Origin: Anagrus nilaparvatae
Lineage: Eukaryota > Arthropoda > Insecta > Hymenoptera > Mymaridae
Length of the DNA stretch: 64,000 nt
Reading direction: 5' to 3'
NCBI GenBank assembly: GCA_022575985.1
Contig: JAKSXM010000040.1
Location: 17,440,001 to 17,504,000, forward strand
The position numbers and the translations under genes are program-made. The notes under the pieces were generated by a model. It was not told where the DNA came from, did no database searches, and was given only the letters and a program-made list of their open reading frames with translations. This document shows, piece after piece, positions 10,378 to 21,881 of this stretch. Position 1 is the first letter of the stretch; each line of letters begins with the position of its first letter.

Positions 10378-12420
10378 GTGTGTGTGTGTGTGTGTATGTA
10401 TGTAACCGGTGAAATTTCACAACAATTATGGAATTAAGACCTAATTTTTTTTTCAAAAATTTTTTCATCAAAAAATCTCAAACTACTTTTTTTTTTTTTT
10501 AATTTGGATGTAATACCTCATTTATTTCCACGAAAGTACTTATATTTGAAAGTACGATTTTTACTCGATATCTCGAATCTGATAACTAATTTTTTGAAAA
10601 TTTTTTTCTCAAAATTTTTTTCACCAAAAAATACAAAAAATACCAATTTTTTTTTTCTTTACGGACGCAGTACTTAATTTATTTCTGTGGAAGTACTAGT
10701 TTTAGAAATATCGTTTATAGCATTTTTTTGGACCTGATACTTAATTTTTTCAAAATTTTTTTCTCAAAATTTTTGTCGCCAAAAAATACAAAAAACGCCA
10801 AAATTTTTTTTATTTTAGGACGTAATACTTAATTTTTTCCTATGAAAGTACGAATATCTAAAATTATCGTTTGTAAAGGATTTCTCCATCTGATACGTAA
10901 TTTTTCGAAATTTTTTTTTTTCAAAACTTTTTACATAAAAAAATTAAAAAAACACTATATTTTTTTTTCTTTTTGGATGTAGTACCTCATTTTTTTCCAC
11001 GAAAGTACTGATATCTAGAAGTATCGTTTTTACTCGATATCTCGAATCTTATAATTTATTTTTGAAAATTTTTTTCACCAAAAAATACAAAAAATACCAA
11101 TTTTTTTTTTCTTTACGGACGCAGTACTTAATTTATTTCTGTGGAAGTACTAGTTTTAGAAATATTGTTTATAGCAATTTTTTGGACCTGATACTTAATT
11201 TTTTTAAAATTTTTTTCTCAAAATTTTTGTTGCCAAAAAATACAAAAAATGCCAAAATTTTTTTTATTTTAGGACGTAATACTTAATTTTTTTCTATGAA
11301 AGTGCGAATATCTGAAAATATTGTAACCGGTGATATTTCACAAATAATTTCTAATAAATTTTATTTTGGAATTAAGACCTAATTTTTTTTTCCAAAATTT
11401 TTTCATCAAAAAATCTCAAACTATTTTTTTTTTTTTTTAATTTGGCTGTAATACCTAATTTATTTCCATGAAAGTACTTATATTTGAAAGTACGATTTTT
11501 ACTCGATATCTCGAATCTGATAACTAATTTTTTTTAAATTCTTTTCTCAAAATTTTTTTCACCAAAAAATACAAAAAAAAACTTAATTTTTTTTTATTTT
11601 TGGATGTAGTACCTAATTGATTTCTATGACAGTACTAGTTTTAGAAATATCGTTTATAGTAATTTTTTGGACCTGAAACTTAATTTTTTCAAAATTTTTT
11701 TCTCAAAATTAAAAAATCAAAAAAATTAAAAAATCTGTAATATTTTTTTTTTTTTAGTGTAATACTTCCTTTAATTCCATGAAAGTACTAATATTTGAAA
11801 ATTTTGCAATCGGTGGTATTTAACAACCATTATGGAATTAAGATCTAATTTTTTTTTCAAAAATTTTTTCATCAAGAGATTTCAAAATACTTTTTTTTTT
11901 TTTTAATTTAGGTGTAATATCTCATTTATTTCCATAAAAGTACTTATATTTGAAAGTATGGTTTTTACTCGATATCTCAAATCTGATAATTAATTTTTTG
12001 AAAATTTTTTTCCCAAAATTTTTTTCACAAAAAAATACAAAGAATACCAAATTTTTTTTTTGTTCGGACGTAGTACCTAATTAATTTCTATGAGAGTACT
12101 AGTTTTAGAAAGCTTATTCATAGCAATTTTTTGGATCTGATACTGGATTTTTTCAAAATTTTTTGCTGAATATTAATAAAACAAAAAAATTAAAAAATCT
12201 GTAATATTGTTTTTTTTTTAAGTGTAATACCTAGTTTATTAAAAATTTTTTTCTAAAAATTTGTTAAATAAAAAACATTAAATCACAGCAACATTTTTTT
12301 TCTTATAAAATACGGTATTTAACTTTTTTTTATGAAATACTGATATCTCAAATTATAATTTTTATTAGATAAAATAGACCATTATAAATATTTTGCTATT
12401 GTTAATGAGGAACCATAGTG
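10224..12420. repeat. Dispersed ~2.2-kb repeat with (TG)n block and internal ~155-bp tandem monomers
   Basis: The segment splits the GCCGAT array. It begins near a hairpin (GGTTCCTCATAGAGGAACC), then a block ending in AAGCACGTTTTGGGACC, a (TG)n microsatellite, and a tandem array. Array landmarks GGA(C/T)G(T/C)A(A/G)TAC fall near 10504, 10662, 10815, 10974, 11116, 11270, 11444 and 11602, giving 142-174 bp spacing. Three subtypes recur in order every roughly 455-470 bp. A second, shorter copy with the same leader and microsatellite lies at 34770-35545. No protein is encoded, so it would be non-autonomous if it is mobile. Confidence 0.7.
10337..10405. repeat. (TG)n microsatellite
   Basis: A TG/GT run interrupted by TAAG and TATG units. 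It occupies the same place in the dispersed repeat as the shorter run at about 34890-34917, so it travels with that repeat. Confidence 0.9.
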
Positions 12421-12434
12421 CCAATCACTTGGCA

Positions 12435-12690
12435 GCGTTTTTTTCATTCTTAAGACTGCCGATAACTATTTTATTTCATAGTGAAATTTTTTGAGTTTTT
12501 TCATATATCGAAAAGCCGACAATATAGATTGAAATTTTTGTAGTTTTTTCATATTCTAAACCGACAATATGAATTTTACTATGCAGTTAAAATCTTAAAA
12601 TTTTTGTTTTTTTCTATTATTTTTAGGACTGCCGATGTCTATATTATTTCATATTCAAATTTTTGAGTCATTTCTTATATAAAATAAAAG
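12435..12690. repeat. GCCGAT array, resumed
   Basis: Repeats with AAGACTGCCGATAAC, AAAGCCGACAATATAG and GACTGCCGATGTC match the array that stops at about 10215, consistent with one array split by insertion of the 10224-12420 segment. Confidence 0.6.
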
Positions 12691-12691
12691 A

Positions 12692-12960
12692 GTTTCGGGG
12701 CAAATTACTCCTTGGAAAAAATGCTATCTTTTTTAATTTTAGCTCACGGCACAGAGTTACAACTGTTTAAAGCTAAGAAGTACAAAATTTAAAAATTCAA
12801 AAACTGGTCATTTTCATCACTTCATATCTTAAAATGGTTTGTATTAAAATATAAAAACCAAAATGCTTTGTTTTTATTAAACGCATTTCTAAAGCCGCTT
12901 TTTTTTTTTTTTTTATTTAATGTATTCATTAAAAAGAAATATCAAAAAAAAGACTTAGAG
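12692..12960. repeat. Left arm of a long-range inverted repeat
   Basis: This 270-bp segment matches the reverse complement of 16965-17240 at about 75% identity. Shared blocks include GAGTTACAACTGTTTA, AGCTAAGAAGT, TTTCATCACTTCATAT and TTTTAAAATGG. The two arms enclose the 115-bp satellite and the inverted GCCGAT array. Confidence 0.7.
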
Positions 12961-12989
12961 TCCGATTTATTGAGTTATTGGGCTTATTC

Positions 12990-15900
12990 ATTGAAATAAT
13001 AGTATTGAATTTAGCAGAAACTATACTTAACTTTAATTTTTTTTTCTAAAACAATCCTGTTTTATAGAAATGTTGTAATTCCAATTGTTTTTATGCAATA
13101 TTAGCATTAAATTATTAGTATTGAATTTAGAAAAATATACTCAACTTAAATGTTTTCGAATATTGTCCGGTTTTATAGAAATCTTGTAATCTCAAATATT
13201 TTTATGCAATGATAGCATTGAAATATATGTCTTAAATTTAGCAAAATGTACCCCACTTTCAATTTTTTCAAATAATAGCCTGTTTTTTAGAATAGTTGTA
13301 ATTTCAATTGTATTGAAATATTAGTAATTAATTTAGCAGAAACTATACCTCACTTTAGTTTTATTTCGAAAAGTTTCCTTTTTTATAGAAAAGTTGTAAT
13401 TTCAATCGTTTTTATGCAATAATATTGATATATTATAGTATTGAATTTATCAAAATATACCCAACTTAAATGTTTTTGAATTCCGTCGTGTTTTATAGAA
13501 ATTTTGTAATTTCAAATGTTTTTATGCAATGATAGCATTGAAATATCAGTATTGAATTTAGCTAAATATACCCAACTTAAATGTTTTCAAATATTGTCCT
13601 GATTTATATAAATCTTGTAATTTCAAATATTTTTCTGCAATGATAGCATTGAAATATTAGTATTGAATTTAACAGAAAACAGAAATTATACCCCTCTGTA
13701 ATATTTTTTTCTTTAACAACTTAAGAAGATAAACTCATATTGATTGTCCACAATTTGAAAAACATCTAAAAATTTTAATATATATTGTCAGGTGTATTAT
13801 AGCAGAGACTATACGCCATTCTAAATTTTTTTCGATTAGTCGTCCTGTTTTATATAAAAATTGCAACTTAAAATATTGTTGTGCAATGATTGCATTGAAT
13901 TATTTTTATTGACTATAGCAGAGAATATACGCCATTCTAAATTTTTTTCGATTAGTCGTCCTGTTTTATATAAAAATTGCAACTTAAAATATTTTTGTGC
14001 AATGATTGCATTGAAATATTTTTATTGACTATAGCAGAGAATATATGCCATTCTAAATTTTTTTCGATTAGTGTCCTGTTTTATATAAAAGTTGGAATTT
14101 CAAATATTTTTATGCAATGACAGCATTTGAATTTTTTTTTTTTTGATTTTAGCTGAAACTGTACAACATTTTAAATTTTTTTCTAATAGTCTCCTGTTTT
14201 ATATAAAAGATGTAATTTCAAATATTTTTATGCAATGATTTCATTGAAATATTTTTATTGACTTTAGCAGAAACTATACGCCATTATAAATTTTTTCTAA
14301 TAGTCTCCTGTTTTATATAAAAGTTGCAACTTAAAATATTTTTGTGCAATGATTGCATTGAAATATTTTTATTGACTAGCAGAAACTATACGCCATTTTA
14401 AATTTTTTTCCATTAGTTTCCTGTTTTATATAAAAGTTGGAATTTCAAATATTTTTATGCAATGATAGCATTTAAATTTTATTTTTGATTTTAGCTGAAA
14501 CTGTACATCATTTAAAATTTTTTTCTAATAGTATCCTGTTTTATTTAAAAGTTGGAATTTTAAATATTTTTATGCAATGATTGCATTGAAATATTTTTGT
14601 AGTTTCAAAAATTTTTATGCAATGATAGCATTGAAATTTTTTTATTGACTTTAGCAGAAATTACACGCAATTCTAAATTTTTTTCTAATAGTCTCCTGTT
14701 TTATACAAAAGTTATAATTTTAAATATTTTTATGCAATGAGAGCATTTAAATTTTTTTATTGACTTTAGCCAAAACTATACGCCATTTAAAATTTTTTTT
14801 GATTAGTTTCCTCTTTTATATAAAATTTGTAATTGCAAATATTTTTATGCAATGATAGCATTTAAATTTTGTCTTGGACTTTCGGAGAAATTATACGCTA
14901 TTCTAAATTTTTTTTTAATAGTCCACTGTTTTATACAAAATATCTAATTATAAATATTTTTATGCAATGATAGCATGGAAATTTTTTTATTGATTTTAGC
15001 AGAAACTATACGCCATTATAAATTTTTTTCTAATAGTCTCCTGTTTTATTTAAAAGTTGGAATTTCAAATATTTTTATGCAATAAGAGCATTGAGATTTT
15101 TTTATTGATTTAAGCCAAAACTATACGCCATTTAAAATTTTTTTTGATTAGTTTCCTCTTTTATATAAAATTTGTAATTGCAAATATTTTTATGCAATGA
15201 TAGCATTTAAATTTTGTCTTGGACTTTCGGAGAAATTATACGCTATTCTAAATTTTTTTTTAATAGTCCACTGTTTTATACAAAATATGTAATTATAAAT
15301 ATTTTTATGCAATGATAGCATGGAAATTTTTTTATTGATTTTAGCAGAAACTATACGCCATTATAAATTTTTTTCTAATAGTCTCCTGTTTTATTTAAAA
15401 GTTGGAATTTCAAATATTTTTATGCAATAAGAGCATTGAGATTTTTTTATTGATTTAAGCCAAAACTATACGCCATTTAAAATTTTTTTTGATTAGTTTC
15501 CTCTTGTATATAAAATTTGTAATTGCAAATATTTTTATGCAATGATAGCATTTAAATTTTATTTTTGGACTTTAGGAGAAATTATACGCCATTCTAAATT
15601 TTTTTTTAATAGTCTACTGTTTTATACAAAATATGTAATTATAAATATTTTTATGCAATGATAGCATGGAAATTTTTTTATTGATTTTAGCAGAAACTAT
15701 ACGCCATTATAAATTTTTTTCTAATAGTCTCCTGTTTTATTTAAAAGTTGGAATTTCAAATATTTTTATGCAATGATTGCATTGAAATATTTTTGTAATT
15801 TCCAATATTTTTATGCAATGATAGCATTGAAATTTTTTTATGTACTTTAGCAGAAATTATACACCATTCTAAATTTTTTTTAATATTCTTCTGTTTTATG
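12990..15900. repeat. Satellite array, ~115-bp monomers with an exact 345-bp trimer
   Basis: Monomers carry TTTTTATGCAATGATAGCATT, then a T-rich run, TTTAGCAGAAACTATACGCCAT and CTCCTGTTTTATAT variants. Early monomers (about 13.0-14.7 kb) are diverged. From 14.77 kb three monomer types recur as a block: the landmark CAAAACTATACG begins at 14771, 15116 and 15461, exactly 345 bp apart, and the blocks are nearly identical. The trimer has therefore amplified recently as a unit. No gene is present. Confidence 0.9.
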
Positions 15901-16189
15901 AAAAAAATTTTTAAATTTAAAAAAATTTACTTTTTAGATATATTTTTAAAAATAATTAATTATTTTTACATACTGAAATTCATATTGGTTGTCTAGAATC
16001 TGATAAAATTATTAAAATTTCAATTTATACTGTTTTACGTATCAAAGAAAGAAAATAATAAAATATAGATATCGGCTGTTCCAAGTATAAAGAAAAAATT
16101 AGAAAAATTTCATTCCGTTGTTACATATGTATTTGTCGTTTATAATATGAAAAATTCAGAAATATTTATCTTATAATTTCGGTGCTTCT
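15901..16189. other. AT-rich spacer between two tandem arrays
   Basis: The segment includes TTCATATTGGTTGTCTAGAATCTG, which resembles a passage near 13735, so it is probably a diverged part of the same repeat complex. No coding signal is seen. Confidence 0.4.
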
Positions 16190-16950
16190 ATATTGTTAGG
16201 TAATTCTTATTGAAAAAAAAAAATAATAATTTAGATGTCGGCAGTCTTAGTTATGAAAAAATAAAAAAAAAATATTTAAGATGTCGGCTGTTCTATGTAT
16301 GACAATATAAAAAAAATAATAATAATTTAGATGTCGGCAGTCCCAGTTATGAAAATTCGAAAAAAAATTATAATAATTTAGATGTTGGCAGTCTTAGTTA
16401 TGAAAATTCGAAAAAAAATTAATAATTTAGATGTCAGCAATCTTAGTTATGAAAAATTCGAAAAAAAATTAATAATTTAGATGTCGGCTGTCCTAGTTAT
16501 GAAAAAAAAATTTTAGATTTCGGCTGTCCTAAGTATGAAAAAATAAAATAAATAATAATTTAGATGTCGGCTGTCCTATGTATGAGAATATAAAAAAAAA
16601 TAATAGTTTAGATGTCGGCATTTTTAATTATGAAAAAATAAAAAAAAAATAATAATTTAGACGTCGGCATTTTTATTTATGAGAAAATAAAAAAAAAATA
16701 ATAATTTAGATGTCGGCATTTTTAGTTACGAAAAAATAAAAAAGGAATAGTTCGGATGTCGGCAGTCTTATTTATGAAAAAATCGAAGAAAAAAAATTAA
16801 TAATTTAGATGTCGGCAGTCTTAGTTATGAAAAAATCGAGAAAAAAAATAATTATTTAGATGTCGGCTGTCCTAATTATGAGAAAATAAAAAAAAATATT
16901 TTAGATGTCGGCTGTCCTATGCATGAAAAAATTAAAAAAAAAATTGGATC
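16190..16950. repeat. Short tandem array, ~55-60-bp units (GCCGAT family, inverted)
   Basis: About a dozen units follow the form TTTAGATGTCGGCAGTC, then TTAGTTATGAAAA, then an A-rich run. This is the reverse complement of the array at 9.7-10.2 and 12.4-12.7 kb. Units alternate between GTCGGCAGTC, GTCGGCTGTC and GTCGGCATTT variants. Confidence 0.85.
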
Positions 16951-16964
16951 TAAATAGTTTTTTT

Positions 16965-17240
16965 GCTATTTCTCTTCAATGAATGCATTAAATAAAAAAC
17001 CAAACAAAGTTCCTTTAGAAAATTGTTTATTAAATAGAATGCAATTGGGTTTTTACATTTTGATACAATCCATTTTAAAATATGAAGTGATGAAAATTAC
17101 CACTTTTTACGTTTCTAAATTTCCAACTTCTTAGCTATAAACAGTTGTAACTCGAAACGGTGAGCTCTAATTAAAAAAAATGAAAACGTCAAATCGGTAG
17201 CATTTTTTCAAAGGAATAATTTGCACTAGAGTTTGTCTCA
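16965..17240. repeat. Right arm of a long-range inverted repeat
   Basis: Partner of 12692-12960 in reverse orientation. It ends in TTTGCACTAGAGTTTGTCTC, against GAGTTTCGGGGCAAATTACTCC at the start of the left arm. Confidence 0.7.
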
Positions 17241-20200
17241 AAAGATCTCTTAGATCCTGATAAAAAACAGTTTTAGTGAAAAAAAAATATAATTTTTTAC
17301 CTTTTCGATCACTAACTTCTGAGATTGATTTCTCGAAATCATTTAATTATTTTTTAAAAATAAAAAAATCGGTTGGGGGTATTTCTTCAAGGATTAATTT
17401 AAAACCAATTTCATGTATTTTCGTCCATACAATTCTTCATAAATGGATATTGAGTAAAATCGAAAATAATAAAATTTTTCAATTATTTCATTTTAATATA
17501 TGTATATAGGATGTTTTTTCCAAAAAAAAAATTTTAATTTACATAAAAGTGTTGTGAATATCAGTTGGTAACACTTTATGTACATTATTGTATATCTAGC
17601 CTTCTGGTCATTGTGGATAATGCACTGAGGCTTAAAGTTTATTTTTGTGTATCAATAAGAAAACGCAAAATTAGTAATAAATTAATGTTAAAATGCAGTA
17701 TATAAAGATTCAATTATTCAGTTTTTTAGTAAAAAAAATTCTATATGAGATCACAACAAAACTAAATCTTATTACTACATACAGCAATAAGTACACTTCT
17801 GCTACAAGCTCATCAATATTATTTTAAAAATTTATATTTGTAAATAACTACAATCTTAAGGTAAAATCTTCATTAATTTCTTAATATCCAATAATTAGTT
17901 GCAAATTTAACTCCTTATTTTTATTTTAGAAAAATTTTTCATATAACAGTTAAAAAAAATGGACCCGCTATTATCATAATTCAATTTATTTTCAATTATA
18001 AAATCTACATCTATTTTTAATTGATTATTATGATTTATTATTAAGGAATCTGCAAGATCAAACTAATATGTTTCTAGTTCTTTAATGGAAAGTTATATTC
18101 TGGAAAAAGGTAGTGGTTTCTGTTTTGAGATATGTTTATTGGTTCCCACATTTATAATTTGGACTGACAGAAGGTAAAGTCTACCAATCTTATATGAATA
18201 ATTTGTGTAACAATGTATATTTTAACATGCTTCTATTAATTCAGGTTAAATTGTTATTTTTATGTAGTATAAAGGTATTGGACAATTTGTACTTAAGCTA
18301 TTTATTGAACTTTAGTGAAATTTTTATGCAGAAGCAAATTGTCACTAAATAACTGATCCCAAAATAAAACATTATTAACAACAACTTGTCGTTAATTTAC
18401 TAATAAGGGTACTCCAGTTTTTTTTTTTAAAGTAGAATCAAATGAAAAAGGTAAATTAAAATTTTTTTATCTAATTTCATATAGAGATTTTATAAATAAA
18501 AATAAAATTTGTTTCAGGTTCAATATATTTTAACAATTAGTTGACTTTATTTATATATAATGGTTGGTATGAACTGGTGTAAGTAGTGTTATGTTTACAA
18601 TGCTTATAAGATACCCATGAACTTTTGTCGCTACCACCAAACGTGATAAACAAAAGTTTCAACAGATATTTAGTCTTCTCCAGGATAATGTAAAATCCAT
18701 CATAATATTTATGGCAAGAATTTAGATGTATATAAATAAGTGTTGAAAATTCCTGACAAAATCTTACTGTTATTTATATGAACGGAATAGTTCAGTCTTT
18801 TTAATGTCAAGATTGGGATTTAGGGAAGGATTTATTTACAGGTTATTTTTTTGTATATTTATATGATAAAATATGGGATTATCGTAAATTACCAAAAAGG
18901 CTTTTATGTATACAAGTCAATATGTGAACTATAGATTTTAGAATTTAAGAAGTGAAATAAAATCATCACACTGATTATATAAAATTAGGATTTTATGGAG
19001 TTCATGCTTGTACAAAATATTTTTAGTACTTATATTTTAAGAAAAACCACATAATTGTTTATAACTTCAATAATAAATTGATTTATTTACATTTTACTTA
19101 TTAGTGACTTAGTAAACAAAAACTTGTGCATAGACTTAAAACTTCAGTAGGAAAAAATACTTTTCTATATATACCAATAGTGATGTCATATTTAAATTAC
19201 ATAAAGTAAATTAATTATATATATTTTTATATGTGTGACATTGTAAATGTAAAATGGTGTAAGTGGGTGTTACGTTTACTATATGTCATGTGGCATATGG
19301 ATTTTAGTCATTTTTTTTTAAGAGCGTAACAACTAGCAATCTCAGTCTCTAACATTGTAGTTATATTAGTGTATTATAATAATAAAAAATACTGTAGTTT
19401 TACAATAAAAAACTGATCATAAAGTTGATATTGTAAAAAAAAAATTTATCAAAGTATTTAAACTTTATTTATTGTATTGTCACTTATATATTTTATAAAA
19501 ATATAAGTGACTTTTGTTTGTGAAAGGTTTTGTGATTTAAAAAAAAATTTGGTTATAAACTAAAAGTAGTGCAAAAATTTGTTACCATGTTTTATTTCAA
19601 GTAACAGTTAATATTTTAAAATTTTGACTTAATCTTTCAGAATTTAGTGATTTTAAGTACATAATGTGTACTTTGATTTTATTAGTGAATTAAAAAAAAA
19701 TAAATATTCGTACAAACTTAAAGTGGTCTTAAATTACTTATTAAGTTTCAATTTTTGTTTTTAATATTAATAAGAGTCTGTTATTATTTTTTTTAGAAAA
19801 TTATTAACTTAAGTTACCTTGAAAATGTATATAATTTTGTAAATAAGAAAAATATAGCGTGTAAACTTAAAAATGGTACTATAAGAAAAATTAATTTGCT
19901 AAAACTGTTTTATTCTAGAGACTGTTATAAAATTAGCATTGCAAATGATCTGTAAATAGTGTATGTGAATAAATTTCAGATTTAATGAAAATAAATGTAA
20001 TAATTTCTCTGTTTTTTTTTGAAAAAGATTTTAATTTTTGTTAAGTTTAAATTATATTTTATAAAACGATAAATTAAATGAGAAACTAAAATTCATATTA
20101 CATAGGGATTAAAGTTTATATGTAGGGTATTTATCGATGCAGTAAAAACATAAAGTTAATTTTATGATTATTGTTATTTATTAGAAATTATCTTGACAAT

Positions 20201-20419
20201 ATAAAAAAATACATATAAGCTAGAATTGCTTATTTTTTTAGTCATCAAAATTCACATTAGTCAAAACAAAAAAAATTGTAATACATGTAGCTTCTTTAGC
20301 TATTAATATGTGAAAACAAAAAATAAAAATAAAAGTATATTTATTAATTTTTGATGATAAGTAGCAACTATTAGGGGAAAAAAAATACAAAAGAGTCATG
20401 AAACCTATGGTAGTCTAAT
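17241..20419. other. AT-rich stretch without recognisable genes
   Basis: No frame here shows coding character on either strand. Two passages containing GGTGTAAGT(A/G)(G/-)GTGTTA(T/C)GTTTAC, near 18575 and 19253, look like diverged copies of one repeat. The minus-strand end adjoins the 3' side of the EB-like gene at 20420 and would hold its 3' UTR. Confidence 0.5.
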
Positions 20420-20931
20420 TTACACAGAGGCACTTGCGTATGGAGATGTATAAGTCATGGAAGAACTTCTTGATACTAAATTCTCAAAGGTGTAAACACC
20501 TGGGATCCTAGCATTGTTATTTTTATAATAACGATTATAAATTATTACTGCAATAATAGCCAGAATTGCAATCAATATTATTGTAATTATGATCCAAACC
20601 CATAAATAGTTACTTTTTATTTCTTCATCAGGGGTTAAACATCTACCATCAATTTCTGCCAGCTCGAGTTTACAGATGCAGATTTTATTATTACTCTGAC
20701 ATATTGATCCATGTTGGATGAAAATGAATAACTCCATATCACAATTTTCACCCAATTTCAGAGCCTTAATACATGAATTACCTCTTCTAAAATGCCCCGG
20801 TTCACAAGAAAAAATTCCTAATTTGTAAAATATTTGTATTGGACATAAATTTAGGTTTAATTACTCTAATTGTCATAAAAATAAAAAATACCTGTAATGC
20901 ACAACAAGATAAATATACAATTTTTAAACAT
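20420..20931 (-). CDS. EB-like cysteine-rich single-pass membrane protein, two exons
   Basis: Exon 1 (20931-20892) encodes a short hydrophobic signal peptide, MFKNCIFILLCIT. A phase-1 intron of 74 bp (20891-20818, GTATTT…TTAG) leads to exon 2 (20817-20420); the product is about 145 residues. The ectodomain has eight cysteines in an EB/EGF-like arrangement, including the typical C-x-C near its end and DGRC just after. A 24-residue membrane segment (WVWIIITIILIAILAIIAVI) and a cytoplasmic tail with a tyrosine and many serines follow. The expected topology is type I at the cell surface. The gene at 23077-23576 has the same architecture and intron phase, so the two are tandem paralogues. The ligand and function are unknown; insect proteins with many EB modules are often named prion-like (Q/N-rich) domain-bearing. 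Confidence 0.75.
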
Positions 20932-21881
20932 TTTAATAATTTGGAATCTAATCACTAAATTTCTCTGCTTAATTAGTTGCATCAGTATAATGACACTAAT
21001 AATTGTTGATTTGTTTATATGTCAAAATTTTAATTCAATCAGGTTATATGTGACGTTGCCATATCTAGGATTAGGGCCTATATTATTGTTGTTAACAAAT
21101 AGAAAAAGTTAAATAGAGAGAGAAAAAAATGGGAAAGCAAATTGTTTATAAAATATTTATTTTTGAAAAGGTATAATGGTCATTATATGTAAAAAAAAAT
21201 AACTTATTATTTGAAATACAATAAGGAAAGGGTATAAAATTATAAAGTCATTCGTTATTTATCTATAAAAATTTATAATTGGGTAAAATTTAACCGTTAA
21301 AATATTAAATAATATATATGTATAACATTTTTACAAATATATATATATAAGTTGCAATAATATTATTTCGTGTATTCTAATTTGTTTAGGTGATTTGAAA
21401 GTTTATTATTATTGAAATTAGAATTGAGAAAAAGGAAATTATTCTAATTTTTTTTATCATATTTTTGTATGAAAAATTATTTAAGAAAAAATTTTATCTA
21501 TAGGGCCAAGAAAACATATTTATTTTAATTTAGAGTTAAGGGGGAAAAATTTATACCATTGTGAAGTATAGACTACAATATATATATAATATAATTCGTA
21601 CACTTGAAATGAACAACGGGTACCACTTATATGCTTCGCTGATTTTATTGACTTCAATAAAGTTCGCCAGCCGTCGTAATATCTAAAATGTCTAAGTTTC
21701 CCCTGTTAGTCATAAAATTTTACCCAAAAAAAAAATACATTTTTACATATAAAAATTTAATATCTTTTTTAATTTAATTAAAAACTTACAATCTTCCCTT
21801 ACTCATCTTGAGCTTTCATCCCTTATTTATTATCACGATATGATATTGTGACGAATATATTTGAAGTAATAATAAAAATAC
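20932..21881. other. AT-rich stretch, promoter side of the EB-like gene
   Basis: No coding signal is seen. It contains several TATATATA runs (for example 21313-21350). The minus-strand promoter of the EB-like gene should lie in the first few hundred bases. Confidence 0.45.

Noticed and set aside
16190..16950. CRISPR-like spacing of short repeats
   Set aside because: Units are diverged, the intervening bases are A-rich and not unique spacers, and the genome is eukaryotic; it is a simple tandem array.
17276..17509. 77-residue plus-strand frame
   Set aside because: No start context, no domain, A/T-driven composition.
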